Positions 1 through 11,126 of a stretch of DNA of 64,000 nt are shown here, one piece after another (position 1 is the stretch's first letter; each line of letters starts with the position of its first letter). The position numbers were made by a program, and so were the translations under genes. The stretch spans positions 11,224,501-11,288,500 of the forward strand of contig OY987244.1 of NCBI GenBank assembly GCA_963920765.1, read 5' to 3'. The notes under the pieces are model-generated. The model saw only the letters and a list, made by a program, of their open reading frames with translations. It ran no database searches and was not told the origin of the DNA. This stretch comes from Ulota crispa (taxonomy: Eukaryota > Streptophyta > Bryopsida > Orthotrichales > Orthotrichaceae).

Positions 1-1298
1 CTAAAATCTCTAATTTTAGGGGGTTTCAAAGGTGGAAATTTTTACCACTGCGCTAGAACTTGGCACAATCTAAGTGCTTGTGTTGCATGTTTAGGATTCC
101 TCACACTTGGAGATCTTGCTTGTAGCAAATACTCCAATTCCATCTTGACAAACAATTACCCTCACTTCTTGGGAGTGAAGAAAGTTGGACAACAAAACCA
201 GACAGGTTATCAAGCTATTTTAGGACTTCTTGGATGAATTGGGAGGACCATAATGTAAGGTGAAGAGGTATGCCAATTCAGCTCCCACTAAAGATGCAAT
301 AACATGAGTGCTGTAGATTCATGAAGTAGAAACTCTATGACAACTAGAGGATTCAACCAAAGCAAAGTTTTGTACGGAAAGCATTCTAGAGGGGCAAAAA
401 TAAAAGGAAGATTTCAAAGTAACGAGAATGAAACCGGGGACAACTGATACATACATGTGAGTAAGAGAAGAATTACTGGGGGAGCTTGAGAAGCCATCCA
501 ACAGCAGAGTTAGCCGCTGAGGTAACTAAAGAAAACTGGGCTTGCCCCGGCATTTCCTCCTCCCACAATTCCCCACTAGTAGCAAGAGTTTCTGTTTCGC
601 CATCGCGACAGGAGATCAAACTTGGACTATGAATTTCCTGTAGGAATTGAACCACAACGCTCATGAGGCGAAGCAAGTTCAACAAGCCTAACCTACACTA
701 CAAAGAACCATACTATTAAGAGCACTTTTACCCTGCAATTAGTTTCCTACTCGTGTGAAGAGTGACCTGTGTTCTCCCACCGGACGAAATTTGAACTAGG
801 TCCTCAGAAATGAAGGCAGTTACAAACAATGGCGAAAAATCCCTTGTCAACAATCTACATGACAAGAGTGAACTATAACAAGACACGTCCCACTGCGGCT
901 TTAGTTCCCAGAAACATCATCTCAGGCCGACAAGGAAATGATCTCGAGGACCTTGTTGAAAAACTGCTATGATACAAGGGTACAATCAAAAAAACTACCT
1001 GATCTGTCACCGGTTTAACCCATCAAGGACGAGCGGCCCAAACTGGTTCGATGCAACCCTCCGAGATCCAGTACTGCTCCCTGGCCATCGTCCTTAAAGG
1101 GTTAACAAATAAAGGACCTACATTGAACTACCACTAGTAATCTCCCAATTTCAGGACCGACAGATCGCATAGTATCTCTGTGCCGGACTCCTCAAGAATA
1201 TACAGCCCATGCTTGAGAGATAATCAAAGGAACTGGGATATCACCTGAACAGGAACAGTAGAGAAGAACCACTAGAAAGAATTGAAAAAACAATGTTG
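1..1298. other. Unassigned region below the KEA gene, including its probable 3' UTR
   Basis: The stretch next to position 1298 should hold the 3' UTR of the minus-strand KEA gene. Further down, positions 473-640 on the minus strand read as a possible terminal coding exon: a TTCCTACAG acceptor-like site, then an open frame with an acidic GELWEEEMPGQ motif and the end AVGWLLKLPQ before a stop. I do not recognise the product and see no matching upstream exon. It could be chance. Confidence 0.3.
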
Positions 1299-3164
1299 TT
1301 ATACAGAACAAACCTTCAGCGGTGTTGACGTTGAATTCGCCATGCCGGAATGGAGTGGGCTGCCGTTTCGTTTCTCAGTGATCTCGATCTGGCTAGCGTC
1401 TGGAGGCAACAAGTGCAGTGCCGAACCCAGGTGGAGCACTGCAGGGATGGCTCTGAACAGCAGCGGCGTAGTAACAAGACTAAGAGCAGTCGTCCCAAGT
1501 AAAAGCAAGTAGAGCTTCTTCTGAATGAGGTGAAGGTTGGAAGCCCGGCTCAAAAGTACAAACGCAAATTCTCCGATTTGAGCCAGAGACATGCCCACAA
1601 GGAAAGCGTTTCTGTTACTGTAACCAAAAGCTCGGACCACCAGCGTGATCACGATTGTCTTTGCGGTGATGACAAGAATCAACACCGACAGCAGGATGTC
1701 CATGTGAGTCCACAGAAACTGGACGTTTATCAACATCCCAATGCTGGCCAGAAACAGGGACGCAAAAAGGTTTCGGATTGGGTCCACCTGCTCCAGCGTG
1801 TGCTCGGCAAGATCCGTGGTCGAAATCATCACCCCCGCCACAAAGGCTCCCAGCTCCAAACTCAGCCCCAGCTTGTCACTAATCCAAGCAATCAGCAAGC
1901 AGAACGCTACTGCCGTGAGCTGGTAGAGTTCGTTCGTTTGTCTGGAGAGCCGAACCATGAGCCTCAGGAATTGAGGCACAAGCGTGCGTGCCAAGACAGC
2001 AGCCGTGAGGAGAAAAACTGCCAGCACAAACAACGAACGTGACATCGACAACAGCCCCGAAACCACGCTCCCGCTGCTACCGAGCACCGGGAGCAGAGCA
2101 AAAAGCAACCCGACACAACAATCTTGAAGGATGAGTGTTCCAATGGTCACTTGGCCATGAAGGGAGTTTGTGGTGTTCCGGTCCATGAGGAATTTCAGTA
2201 CCACTGCTGTCGACGACATCGACAGAAACGCCCCCACAAAGATACCCTCCGAAGACCTGGCTCCGCAAGAGACAGCCGTGATGGCACTCAGGCACATGAA
2301 AAGTGCAATCTGTAGAAAACCTCCGAGGATGGCCACAGCTCTCACCAACCGCAACTTGGTAGTCGAAAACTCGAGCCCCAAAGCAAAGAGAAGAAACACT
2401 ACACCGAATTGCGCCACGGTCTCCACCTGCACGAGCTCACTCACAAGGTCCAGTCCACCTGGGCCAATCGCAGATCCAGCCAACAAATACCCCGTGATCA
2501 CAGGTTGCCCGAGACAAGCAAAAAGTATGCCACCTCCGGCTGCTGATACAATGACGATCACCAGATCTGAAATAAACCTCACGTCCTGTTGAAGCACCAT
2601 AGCCGACTCTCTTGGGTTGGATATCACGAACACGTTATCCTTCTTGTCTATCAAGCGGGCAGTCTCCTCTGCACCAGATTCACCCGAATCCATGTTGATC
2701 AGATCGTGCAATTGAAATGATTTCGATGTTCCATCCACCTCTTGAGAGTCGTTCTTCTTCGGCTTGTCATGTGTGACTCTGGCTACGGTCTCTAACACTG
2801 CTTGCTGGTCGTTGACACTGTTATTGAAACTGCTGCCAACCAAGCCGTCGTTCGCTTCCTGAGAATCCTCCTTATCGGGGAACTCCTTGTCCAACAGCTT
2901 ATCAAATGCCTCAGCAATGCTTCCTTCTCTTGAATTTGGCGCTGTTGCATTGGCTTTGGTTGCATTCAACTCTGCTTCTTTCTTCCTCTCTTCCACGAAG
3001 TCGACATAATCATCTCTCTCCGCCCTTGCCGCCACAATGAGCTCCAACACGAACATCAGCCCTAAAACAGCCCACAAGGCATACCACCCGATCCTTGAGC
3101 TCTGCTTCTGGGACCGCAGCTTTTTCCTCCCCATACGCCCCATTGCTGCAGCTGCAGCAGCCAT
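1299..3164 (-). CDS. K+ efflux antiporter, KEA4/5/6 type, intronless coding region
   Basis: One uninterrupted 621-codon frame encodes a CPA2-family cation/proton antiporter. Residues 1-24 are basic, about 25-46 are hydrophobic, and VAARA-ERD looks like a signal-peptide cleavage site. A polar luminal region with NAT/NNS-type glycosylation sites follows (about 50-190). The Na_H_Exchanger membrane domain starts near residue 198, with some 12-13 hydrophobic segments. GTLILQD at 342-348 carries the Gln-Asp pair typical of KEA proteins. There is no C-terminal KTN/RCK domain, which separates it from KEA1-3 and fits KEA4-6. Arabidopsis KEA4-6 are endomembrane (Golgi/TGN/prevacuolar) K+/H+ exchangers of about 570-590 aa, so this is full length. 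The start is the first ATG of the frame, MAAAAAAMGRMGRKK; the two later Met (8, 11) would also leave the signal peptide intact. Angiosperm KEA4-6 genes have many introns, so the lack of any here is odd and suggests a retrocopy or intron loss. Confidence 0.93.
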   Translation of the reverse strand: MAAAAAAMGRMGRKKLRSQKQSSRIGWYALWAVLGLMFVLELIVAARAERDDYVDFVEERKKEAELNATKANATAPNSREGSIAEAFDKLLDKEFPDKEDSQEANDGLVGSSFNNSVNDQQAVLETVARVTHDKPKKNDSQEVDGTSKSFQLHDLINMDSGESGAEETARLIDKKDNVFVISNPRESAMVLQQDVRFISDLVIVIVSAAGGGILFACLGQPVITGYLLAGSAIGPGGLDLVSELVQVETVAQFGVVFLLFALGLEFSTTKLRLVRAVAILGGFLQIALFMCLSAITAVSCGARSSEGIFVGAFLSMSSTAVVLKFLMDRNTTNSLHGQVTIGTLILQDCCVGLLFALLPVLGSSGSVVSGLLSMSRSLFVLAVFLLTAAVLARTLVPQFLRLMVRLSRQTNELYQLTAVAFCLLIAWISDKLGLSLELGAFVAGVMISTTDLAEHTLEQVDPIRNLFASLFLASIGMLINVQFLWTHMDILLSVLILVITAKTIVITLVVRAFGYSNRNAFLVGMSLAQIGEFAFVLLSRASNLHLIQKKLYLLLLGTTALSLVTTPLLFRAIPAVLHLGSALHLLPPDASQIEITEKRNGSPLHSGMANSTSTPLKVCSV

Positions 3165-4394
3165 ATATTTGAGCTCCTACATACAGAGCCTGCCCGTCAC
3201 CTGGTTACGCATAACAACAAAACAAAAGGCTGTCAAAAACTTACGAACGTGATCACATTGCGGACTTCTCCAACTTTCGCACATGCTTTCAAAAACATCT
3301 CAGATGATCACACAAGTGAATAAAAACTGCCAAGACTGCCCTCGCTCTATTTGCTTCAGAGGTCGTAAACGATTCTTCAATGAAACAATGGCAAGGATTT
3401 TAGGGCGGGGACGTTGTTAGAGCACCACGTCATTCCAACTTCAAAAGCTCATTATAGTTCCACAGATAACAAAAAAGTAAACACGGATAAGCTGCTGCCC
3501 CTTGCAGTAGTTGTCTTTCCAGAATTTTTTGCTGGTAAACGTTTTGAAGTGAACAGTGCCTCGGAAAAGCCGGCCAGATGACCTCTCAGAACGACAATTA
3601 TTGCTGCCTCTACCGTAGAGCTCTCACGAATGAAATAGATAGAAAACAAAAGAGCCAAAAAAATCATGAAGAAACCTCAAGAACGAACAAACCGCGGATA
3701 GATAGGTCATACTCGAAAACATTAACAACAACGGCCTAGCCACATACACACACATATTCTGTCGCCATATCACGAAAATGTCCACAACCTTCAAGAATAA
3801 AACAAACACAGGGCAAGTAGCTTGTTCAACTCTTCCTTCGCTCGGACCAATCTCGAACCATCAATCTACCTCATCAGAACTATTATTCCAGCTCGTAGGA
3901 GAAAAAAACTTCAAAACAATACAAAACTACACACTAAAAACAAGAACCTCCAATAATCCTGCAAACAAATGTTACTCCTCACAATCCGTCGTCATGGACC
4001 AATTATACCTAACATCTGCTGCTCTTCGATTCTCTCGTAAGGTTCATTCGCCATAAAAAATCTTCGATGTAAACTTGACCAATAAATACACCGCTCTATC
4101 GCATAATAAAAATGTGATTCAAAAGTAGGTTAAACGGCCTCGAGACCTAACATAGGGCAGGTAAGTACCTTATTACTCATCACTAATAAGAACTCTTAGA
4201 CCGACGACCTCGTTCAATCGATAAACGTCGTCAGAACAGAACAGAGTCTTTCCAGCTCATCACAATGTCACCGTCACAAACTACTGCACACACACAAAAA
4301 AATCCAGAGAACAATGTGTAGATCGATCGTCCACCTCCGCGCAATCTCTCTCTCATGACGCACCTCAATTTTCCTTCCTGTATCCAACCCTAAA
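3165..4394. other. Upstream region of the KEA gene
   Basis: Probably holds the KEA promoter and 5' UTR (minus strand). CAG/GT-like sites just above the ATG (minus-strand ACCAG|GTGACG near 3200) leave room for a 5'-UTR intron, but I could not define one. No other gene is supported here. Confidence 0.3.
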
Positions 4395-4757
4395 ATGGCC
4401 TCAATCAATCTTCTCCAAGAATTCCAAAAGCGATGGCTACTACTTACCCTATCGTCCGGCCGCGTCTCTCCCCCAAAGCTCCTGAGCTTCCCATTCTGCC
4501 GCAGTTTTCAACTGCTCAACTGCAAAGTGCAAAGCTCTCAATTGGACTCGTCTCGCAATCACCACTCCAGTGCTACACCTCGGAAATCTCGCACTGCCGA
4601 AAGGGGCTCGGTCGGAGAACAGCCGATGCACAACAGATCTGGTTCCAGTACTGGCAGAGCCTGGAGAAGAGGACGACAGTTCCTCCGTGGAATTGTCGTC
4701 GAAGTGTTGCCTACCAGAGATGCTTCGGGGCAAGGTCCAGGAAGAACCGACTGCTAG
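4395..4757 (+). pseudogene. Possible broken first exon (transit-peptide-like)
   Basis: A GC-richer island starts after a CT-rich leader and AACCCTAAA at ATG 4395. The frame gives a Ser/Leu/Arg-rich, acid-poor N-terminus (MASINLLQEFQKRW...) that would suit an organelle transit peptide. A second frame in the same island (from about 4620) is acidic and also looks protein-like (LAEPGEEDDSSSVEL). Near 4735 the sequence runs straight into a dispersed AT-rich repeat also found at 29262 and 5985, so any gene here is cut by that repeat. It could instead be a 5'-UTR exon of the divergent KEA gene. Product not recognised. Confidence 0.25.
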
Positions 4758-5010
4758 TTCAATGCTAGTTCAATGCTAGTTCAAAGCTAGTCGATTGAAA
4801 TGAGAAAAAATCGATTGCATTTTATAGACATTAGCTAAAAATCAATTAGAAATCTAATCTGTTTTCACTTGTAGTATGAAATATAGAAAATAATCAAAGT
4901 AGTTCCTTGATGAATCAGTTTAATACAACAAATGAAGGAAATCAACTGAAAAACCTTAAATACTTCCTAGATCCTAGTTTAGGGAGAACTGGTGATTAGT
5001 GCAGTGGCAG
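4735..5010 (+). repeat. Dispersed repeat R1, copy 1
   Basis: It begins with GGAAGAACCGACTGCTAGTT and a short CTAGTTCAA(T/A)G triplication. It aligns over about 250 bp with 29262-29490, sharing the AGCTAG..ATTGAAATGAGAAA and GTATGAAATA.AGAA blocks. A weaker relative lies at 5985-6190. No coding capacity and no clear terminal repeat. Confidence 0.6.
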
Positions 5011-6719
5011 CCGATTGAAATTGGTTGAAACCTGAAACTACTGTACAGAAAACTTGGGCTCTTTTCTCTAAAAAAATTAAATAGAGTATATTTATTGGAA
5101 ATTTTACATAAAGTAATCGGTGCATGTTACTGAAAATCCGGTTGAAACTAGAAAATGTTGGATTTCAGCCGGTGAAGCTACAATTTCTCTCCAAACCGTG
5201 ATGCACATTCATTGAACATAACCCTAATCTTGGGATACGCAAACAATTGAGGGATAATTCAACAAAGGGAATTGATAAAAGTTGTGTATCACACCTTGTC
5301 AACTATTCTACCATGCGGCCACACTTACTATATATGGCCACTCTTTACTATATTATAATAGGTTTGGACCATGGGTACACCCAGTTTAGACTAAGACATC
5401 CGGAGCCACCAGACAAAACCGGACAAAAGCCCCTCTTTGGTGTTTCATCCGATGGAATTTGGAGGGGAAATTCTCATGTCATCATGGATTTGTCTAGCCG
5501 GTGAATGCTTTCACACTAGGCACCGGACATCCAATAGAGGAGCACTTTTTTTCCTTCTATTCTTAGTTGACTTGACCTTGTCTTTGCCTCACATGAAGTG
5601 AGAGTGAGTGTTTTGTCCAAAAGACAAGATTTGAGGTCACCTTGGGAGGTGGCCTCAAATCTTGTTCACCACAAGTGAGCTCTTCTCCAATTTTGGAGGA
5701 AAAAGGTGATGATGTGGATTCATCCTCCAATGGACATCCCTTTGGTGTGAATGCCATACTAGACAAAACCATGGGATTGACCAATGAGATTGCTTATGGC
5801 TTTGTCTAGTGGTTGTGGACATCCTGGTTTGAACTGGGCCATATGAAAATACAAGTTTAGGTACCCATTGTACCAATGGAGGCAACAACTTGATTCAAAT
5901 TAAAGTCTTCGTGTGGACTATTTTATGCATGTATCCTTCTCTCCCCTATTGATTCTCTACTGGAAGGACTTAGTAGAAACCAATGTACAGGAAAAACCAG
6001 CTGCTAGTTCATTGTTAGCCGGTGGAATTAGGAAAATAATCGGTTGGATTTTGAATTTAGAGGATGCTAAACCAAAAAGAAATTTTAAAAGCCAGATTTC
6101 AATTGATGCCTTCCAAAATTTGTAGGATTTTTAACCGGCTTTCATTAAAATATGACGGATTTCAACCAGTAGGTTAAAGTATTCATTGGCTGGTACCTAG
6201 GCAAGCCTAGGGTTATACCTAGGTATCAATCCCACAACCTTGTGGGTATAGTTCCTTGAAACCCTCTAGATATTATTTCTCACTCTAATACCCTAAACCC
6301 TATGCGGAGTGCACAATGGTGCAACAATAAACCATTGCCAAACAAATGTTGTTTCTGAAATTGTAAATAGTTGCTGGTTTGTCGCTCACAATCATCACAA
6401 AAGTCTTCTTGGACTTGGGGCGTTGGTTGTGAATTTACAACATTCACTATCAACATCTTTGCCTTCTACCTTTGTTTGTGATTTTTTTAGTGGTTGTATT
6501 TTGTGATCCTTTGAATTGGTATTTTCATTTATGCATCATGAGAATTTAATAAAATGACCAGTATAAATTTCAATCTGGAGGAAATTAGCCAGTGAAATTT
6601 TGAAATAATAGGAAATCAACCGAGTATTTTTTTTTAATTGAGAGGATGCAACCATTTCCTGCTAGAAAAAAACCATTTCAATTTTGTAATAGGAGGAAAT
6701 CAGCTGGAGGGGCTTTAAA
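5011..6719. other. AT-rich non-coding region with dispersed repeat fragments
   Basis: No gene seen. It holds an R1-like fragment (5985-6190) and a motif, GTACCCATTGTACCAATGG, at about 5860-5878 that recurs near 7073 as GTACCCGTTGTACCAATGG. The 5330-5900 part is slightly richer in GC but has no convincing frame. Confidence 0.4.
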
Positions 6720-6892
6720 AGTTTCCCAAACACTAGTGGAAACCACTTTACTTATGTACCCTTCTCTCTCCTATTGGTCCTTTGCTAGAAAGACTTAGTA
6801 TAGACCAATTTACGCATGTACCCCTCTCCCCTATTGATCCTTTGCTAAAACAACTCAATGTAAACTACTTTATGCATGCACCCCTCTCTCAT
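6720..6892 (+). repeat. Imperfect tandem repeat of about 60 bp, nearly 3 copies
   Basis: Successive units carry ACTTTA.GCATGYACCCCTCTC, CTATTGRTCCTTTGCTA and AGACTTAGTATA-type blocks. A further diverged unit is seen near 5915-5985. Confidence 0.6.
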
Positions 6893-7930
6893 GTGGTAAT
6901 TAACAATAAAATATGACAAATCACTAGAAGTTACACCACAACACTTTCTTTGAACCAATTAGATTGAGTCACTTCAATAAATGTTAACAACAAGTCATTG
7001 GCAATTGCACCACAACACCCTCTCAACCAATTAAAATGCAAATGTATTCTTTTATATATATACTAGTTTATGTACCCGTTGTACCAATGGAGGCAACAAA
7101 AATATTCTTGTAATAAACAAATTTCACAATAGCAATCTTATCCCCGTGCCCCCCTTTGTTTATACCTTTTATTTGTATGCCTCCTATCCATGTGCCTCCT
7201 ACCCATGTGCCCCCTATCCATGTACCCCCTATCCATGTGCCCCCTATCCATGTACCTCCTATCCATGTGCCCCTTATCCATGTGCCCTCCTATCTCTATG
7301 CCCCCTATCCATGTGCCCTCCTATCTCTATGCCCCCTATCCATGTGCCCTCCTATCTCTATGCCCCCTATCCATGTGCCCTCCTATCTCTATGCCCCCTA
7401 TCCATGTGCCCTCCTATCTCTATGCCCCCTATCCATGTGCCCTCCTATCTCTATGCCCCCTATCCATGTGCCCTCCTATCTCTATGCCCCCTATCCATGT
7501 GCCCTCTTATCTCTATGCCCCCTATCCATGTGCCCTCCTATCTCTATGCCCCCTATCCATGTGCCCTCCTATCTCTATGCCCCCTATCCATATGCCCTCC
7601 TATCTCTATGCCCCCTATCCTTATGCCCTCCTATCTCTATGCCCCCTATCCCCGTGCCCTCCTATCTCTATGGCCCCTATCCCCATGCCCTCCTATCTCT
7701 ATGGCCCCTATCCCCATGCCCCCTCATCCCTTTGCCCCCTATTTCCATGCTCCCCAAGAATACAACATTTTGAGCCCCTCATTTTTATCGGGTGAGAAGA
7801 TATTGTGGTGCAACCTCTAGTGACCTATTGTTAATTTTTGGTGAAACGGCTCAATCTAATTGGTTGAATGAAAGTATTGTGGTATAATTTCTAGTGACCC
7901 GTTATACTTTATTGTTAACCACCACATGAA
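6893..7930. mobile_element. Non-autonomous element with long (about 140 bp) terminal inverted repeats around a minisatellite
   Basis: The left arm (about 6893-7030) and right arm (about 7785-7930) are inverted copies. Both contain CATGTGGT..TTAACAATAAA, CACTAGAA.TTA.ACCACAA, CAACCAATTAGATTGAG and TGCACCACAA in matching order, with about 75-80% identity by eye. The interior is largely the 31-bp minisatellite. No transposase frame is present. Class unknown (foldback or Mutator-like). Target duplication not resolved. Confidence 0.6.
7180..7715 (+). repeat. Minisatellite: 15-bp units passing into about 14 copies of a 31-bp unit
   Basis: The first 100 bp repeat CCCCCTATCCATGTG (15 bp). From about 7283 the unit becomes 31 bp: one such 15/16-mer plus CCTCCTATCTCTATG. 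The last copies vary (CCCCATG, GGCCCC). Because 31 is not a multiple of 3 and the unit lacks stop codons, all three forward frames stay open for about 200 codons. These frames are repeat artefacts, not genes. Confidence 0.93.
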
Positions 7931-8091
7931 TCATGGAGCTACTTGCTTTTATTGACTAAAGAGAATGTAAAAGGTGCAACTTGTGAAACTATTGTTTACT
8001 ACTACATGCATGGAATGCCACTCATAGTTGCACTCAAACTTTCTCCTTTTCATCCAAAATGGGATTCTTTTACATATATAGAAAATAAAAT

Positions 8092-8396
8092 AATTTGGCA
8101 TAGAAGTTGCAACTTCAACTACATTTTTTAGTTTTAAATCCTATTCATAGTATCTATTAAAAATTCCAAATTGAACTTACCATAATTTAGATATTTTGAT
8201 TAATCAATAATATGAGGAGGACTTAGAGCTGAAAAATATAGTTGAAGTTCCAATTTCTACATGAAGTTGTGTATCAAATTAGTGATATTTTGCCCATGGT
8301 CCACACCTATTATAATATTAGAAGTATTGATTATATACAATAGGTGTGGTATAATAGTCAAAACAGTGTGGTACATATATCAATTCCCTTCAAAAT
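8092..8396. mobile_element. Hairpin MITE, left-truncated copy
   Basis: Related to the complete element at 18923-19322. It shares GGCATAGAAGTTGCAACTTC, the CCATGGTCCACACCTA block and the end GTGTGGTA.ATATATCAA. The outermost left arm is missing. Confidence 0.55.
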
Positions 8397-8476
8397 ATAC
8401 TCCTATATTTTTGTATTTTGAAAAATGCCCTAGTAATTTTTGAAATTGCAAAATATACTTGTAGAGGTTAGAGCAT

Positions 8477-8814
8477 TTAGAGCATCTTCACCCGTATAGC
8501 AAAACATCGTATGAGGTTTGCTTTTGGATGAAAAGGAGACATTTCATGCTTTGACTAGTTAAAATATTCTCTCCTCCCTTGCAAAATTTTCTTTTTCCTA
8601 ATGCACGGCAACTTCTCTATTTATTTTATTGTTAATTAATAAGCTAAGTAAGCAATGAAGAAGAATTTATCGATTTTTTCAAACAAAAAAAATTGTTGTT
8701 GGTGAACCTTGTTCTACCAAGTTGCATGTGTGGGAGAACTTACATATCAACACAAAAAACAAGAAGCACGGCATTCCTCAAGATGAGAAACTACAGGTTT
8801 GGTGCAGATGCTCT
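8477..8814. mobile_element. MITE with AGAGCATC termini, copy 1
   Basis: The left end is AGAGCATCTTCACCCG and the right end GGTGCAGATGCTCT, a terminal inverted repeat. It matches the reverse complement of 29596-29940 (GGCAAAACA, TTTTGGATGAAAAGG and TGCAAAATTT blocks). Ends of this kind are common in plant MITEs. Confidence 0.6.
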
Positions 8815-8976
8815 CACACTGCATTTATACATTGAGCTGCGCACAAGCCCAAAGCAATGCCCTCATGCTCAATTTTGCAAGAAAACTGTTCATTGAAAGC
8901 AAATCCTTTAGTTATGAAAATGAATGTGTGCATATATGTATGAGTATTAGAAAACATGTATGTATGTATATATATA

Positions 8977-9358
8977 GGGAATTGCTAAAGCCACACTCAA
9001 AATTGTTAACGTCATGTTCTTGTGAGCACGTACTTTGAGAATTTAATGCTATTTATTCTATTCAAGTGGTCCATCACTCATTCAATCACGTCATTACTAT
9101 TTTCTTGAAGAAAGAACAACAAATACAATTTTTTTTTAAACCTTTGTTGCACAATTGTTTAATTTTAATGTATTTTTGCTTTAAGTAAATCAAAATTCCT
9201 ATTTTTTTGTTTCAAATTCAAGCACCTCCAATTTTTTTGAATATAGACGTAGAATGATAGAGGTGAAACAAATCTTTAGATCCAAATTAAAAAATCATTG
9301 TTAAATTCTCACATTTCATGCTCAAAACACAAATTGGGTGTGGGATTAGCAATTCCCT
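8977..9358. mobile_element. MITE inserted in TA-rich microsatellite, copy 1
   Basis: Termini are GGGAATTGCTAAAGCCACAC and the inverse of GTGTGGGATTAGCAATTCCC. It is flanked by TATATA on the left and CTATCTATATA on the right. A second copy lies at 35639-36031, next to a (TA)34 tract. The setting resembles Micron elements of rice, which sit in (TA)n. Confidence 0.7.
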
Positions 9359-9845
9359 CTATCTATCTATATATTAAGACTGAAAAAATGACTTAATAAT
9401 GAAATATAAAATCGAAAAGAAAATAAGTTCAAATCCTATATATTAGGTGATTTCAGAGGTGGTTGTATACCTTTTTTTTTTATAGGCCACACAACAATAA
9501 GAAACCACTACAGAGTTATTTTGCAATTTTGAAAATTACAAGGGTGTTCTTCATGAGACAGCAGAATATAGGGTCTTTTTTCCAGTTTTCCCAATAGTTA
9601 AACATGACACATGTTGTTGAGTGGTTAATATGTAAACTACTTCAAAGCAAACCGTTGAGATTGATTTTAAACTTGCAACAATGCACGTTATAACAATGAG
9701 CTCTAAGAGTCATGAGAATTAAAAAACAGGCCAACTAAATTATTTACTAATGCAAAGAAGAGGAATAATCTTTTTTCATTGTAGCTACTTGTCTGACATG
9801 CTCCTTAGTTACAAGCGGTCAACACATTTCCAATTAACTTTTTTT

Positions 9846-10645
9846 TTTACCCCTAAAGGCCCAACTGGCCCTCCAAGGGCCAAGTGGGGTTTCAAGCATG
9901 CACTTACAGCTAAACCATTTTGTGTGATTTTTTGAAACTTTTATAGAAGATAGGGAATTCAAAGATCCACTTGGGTATCTAATTTTTTATTCAATTTGAC
10001 ATTTATTGAAGAATTTAAAATTGAATTTCTAGAAAATAGGGGAGGGCAAGCATCCCAAAAACTTCTTTAAAATTTGTGTTTTTTAAAAATAAAAAAATTG
10101 AAAGTTTCTTTAGACTTAAATATATGTGGGGACTTTAGTTCATTCAATTTGAAAGATGAGATGAAAGCTATGATAAGTTTTAGTTTGCTGGTAGGTGCGG
10201 TTTTGAGAGAAACCATACCTACCCGCAAACTAAAACTTATCATTACTTTCATCTTGTTTATCAAAATTAAATGATTCAAAGCCTCAAAACCACATCTACC
10301 TACAAAATAAAACTTGTCATAGCTTTCATCTCATCTTTCAAAATTGAATGATTCAAAGTCCTCATGTATGTATAAGTCTAAAGAACCTATTTGATATTTT
10401 TATTTTTAAAAAACACAAATTTTAAAGAAGTTTTTGGGCTGCTCACCCTCCCTTGTTTTCTAGAAATTCATTTTAAACTTCATCAATAAATGTCAAAATG
10501 AAGAAAAAATTAGATGCCCATGCAAATCTTTGAATTCCCCATCTTCCGTAAAAGTTTCAAAAAATCACACAAAGTAGTTTAGTTGTAAGTACATGCCCAA
10601 AACCCACTTGGCCCTTGAGGGGCCACTTGGGCCTTTAGGGGTTAA
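9846..10645. mobile_element. TTAA-bounded foldback element, 0.8 kb, arms of about 390 bp
   Basis: The ends are CCCCTAAAGGCCCAA and its inverse, TTGGGCC(T)TTAGGGG. The right flank is TTAA (10642-10645) and the left TTTA. The two halves are inverted copies almost to the centre (for example TTTGTGTGATTTTTTGAAAC at about 9920 against its complement near 10560), so a transcript would fold into one long hairpin. A partial third arm lies in the centre (10250-10350). The ends resemble those of the piggyBac element 480 bp away. No coding frame. Confidence 0.8.
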
Positions 10646-10663
10646 TGAAACATATTCTCAAGG

Positions 10664-10905
10664 TTAAATTCTAGAAGGCATACCAAAATTGTTGGCTGTA
10701 ATCACACAAAGACCATTTAGTACTTGAAGAATAAGCTTTATGATAAATGTCAAAAATCCCCAAAAAAATCCTAGGTGACCATTTATATGTTTGTAATTTA
10801 GTTTGAAATTTACAAATCCATTGAGATTCATGTGTTACCCAAGTGCTCCATTTGTATACAACACATGAGAGCATATACAAAGCAACAGCATCTTTTAGGG
10901 GTTAA
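10664..10905. mobile_element. Short TTAA-bounded MITE (about 240 bp)
   Basis: TTAA at 10664-10667 and at 10902-10905, with the right end CATCTTTTAGGGG before TTAA. The whole element matches the reverse complement of 56615-56848 inside ATAD3 intron 8 (AGGACCATTTAGTAC, ATCCCCAAAAAAATCCTAG, ATTCATGTGTTACCCAA). Confidence 0.75.
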
Positions 10906-11126
10906 GATAGGAGCACCCAATATCAATAGTGTATCTAATGGTATCACTCTCTACATAGAGTGATCATTCTAGAACTTGAATATAGGAATATCATATATAG
11001 TTTATCATTTTGATTAATAACAATAAGCTATATATGATTTACATAAATTCAAATTATAGAATGACCACCCTATATAAAGAGTGACGCCATTAGATATAGT
11101 GTTGGTAGTGGATGCTCCTACCTTAA
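10902..11126. mobile_element. TTAA-bounded MITE with GGTAGGAGCA termini, copy 1
   Basis: TTAA, GATAGGAGCACCC on the left; GGATGCTCCTACC, TTAA on the right. The inner arms also pair (ATGGTATCACTCT / AGAGTGACGCCAT). It shares its left TTAA with the preceding element and its right TTAA with the piggyBac element. A second copy is at 28870-29190. Confidence 0.65.

Noticed and set aside
1530..2042. Plus-strand 170-codon frame and other plus-strand frames across 1282-2592
   Set aside because: Antisense shadows of the KEA coding sequence, which has clear membrane-protein homology on the minus strand.
7146..7820. Three overlapping long forward open frames rich in Pro, Cys and Tyr
   Set aside because: They are produced by a stop-free 31-bp repeat that keeps all frames open. 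No start context and no sequence outside the repeat supports a protein.
10067..10279. Opposed frames on both strands within the foldback element
   Set aside because: Caused by the inverted-repeat centre; composition is AT-driven and no homology is visible.
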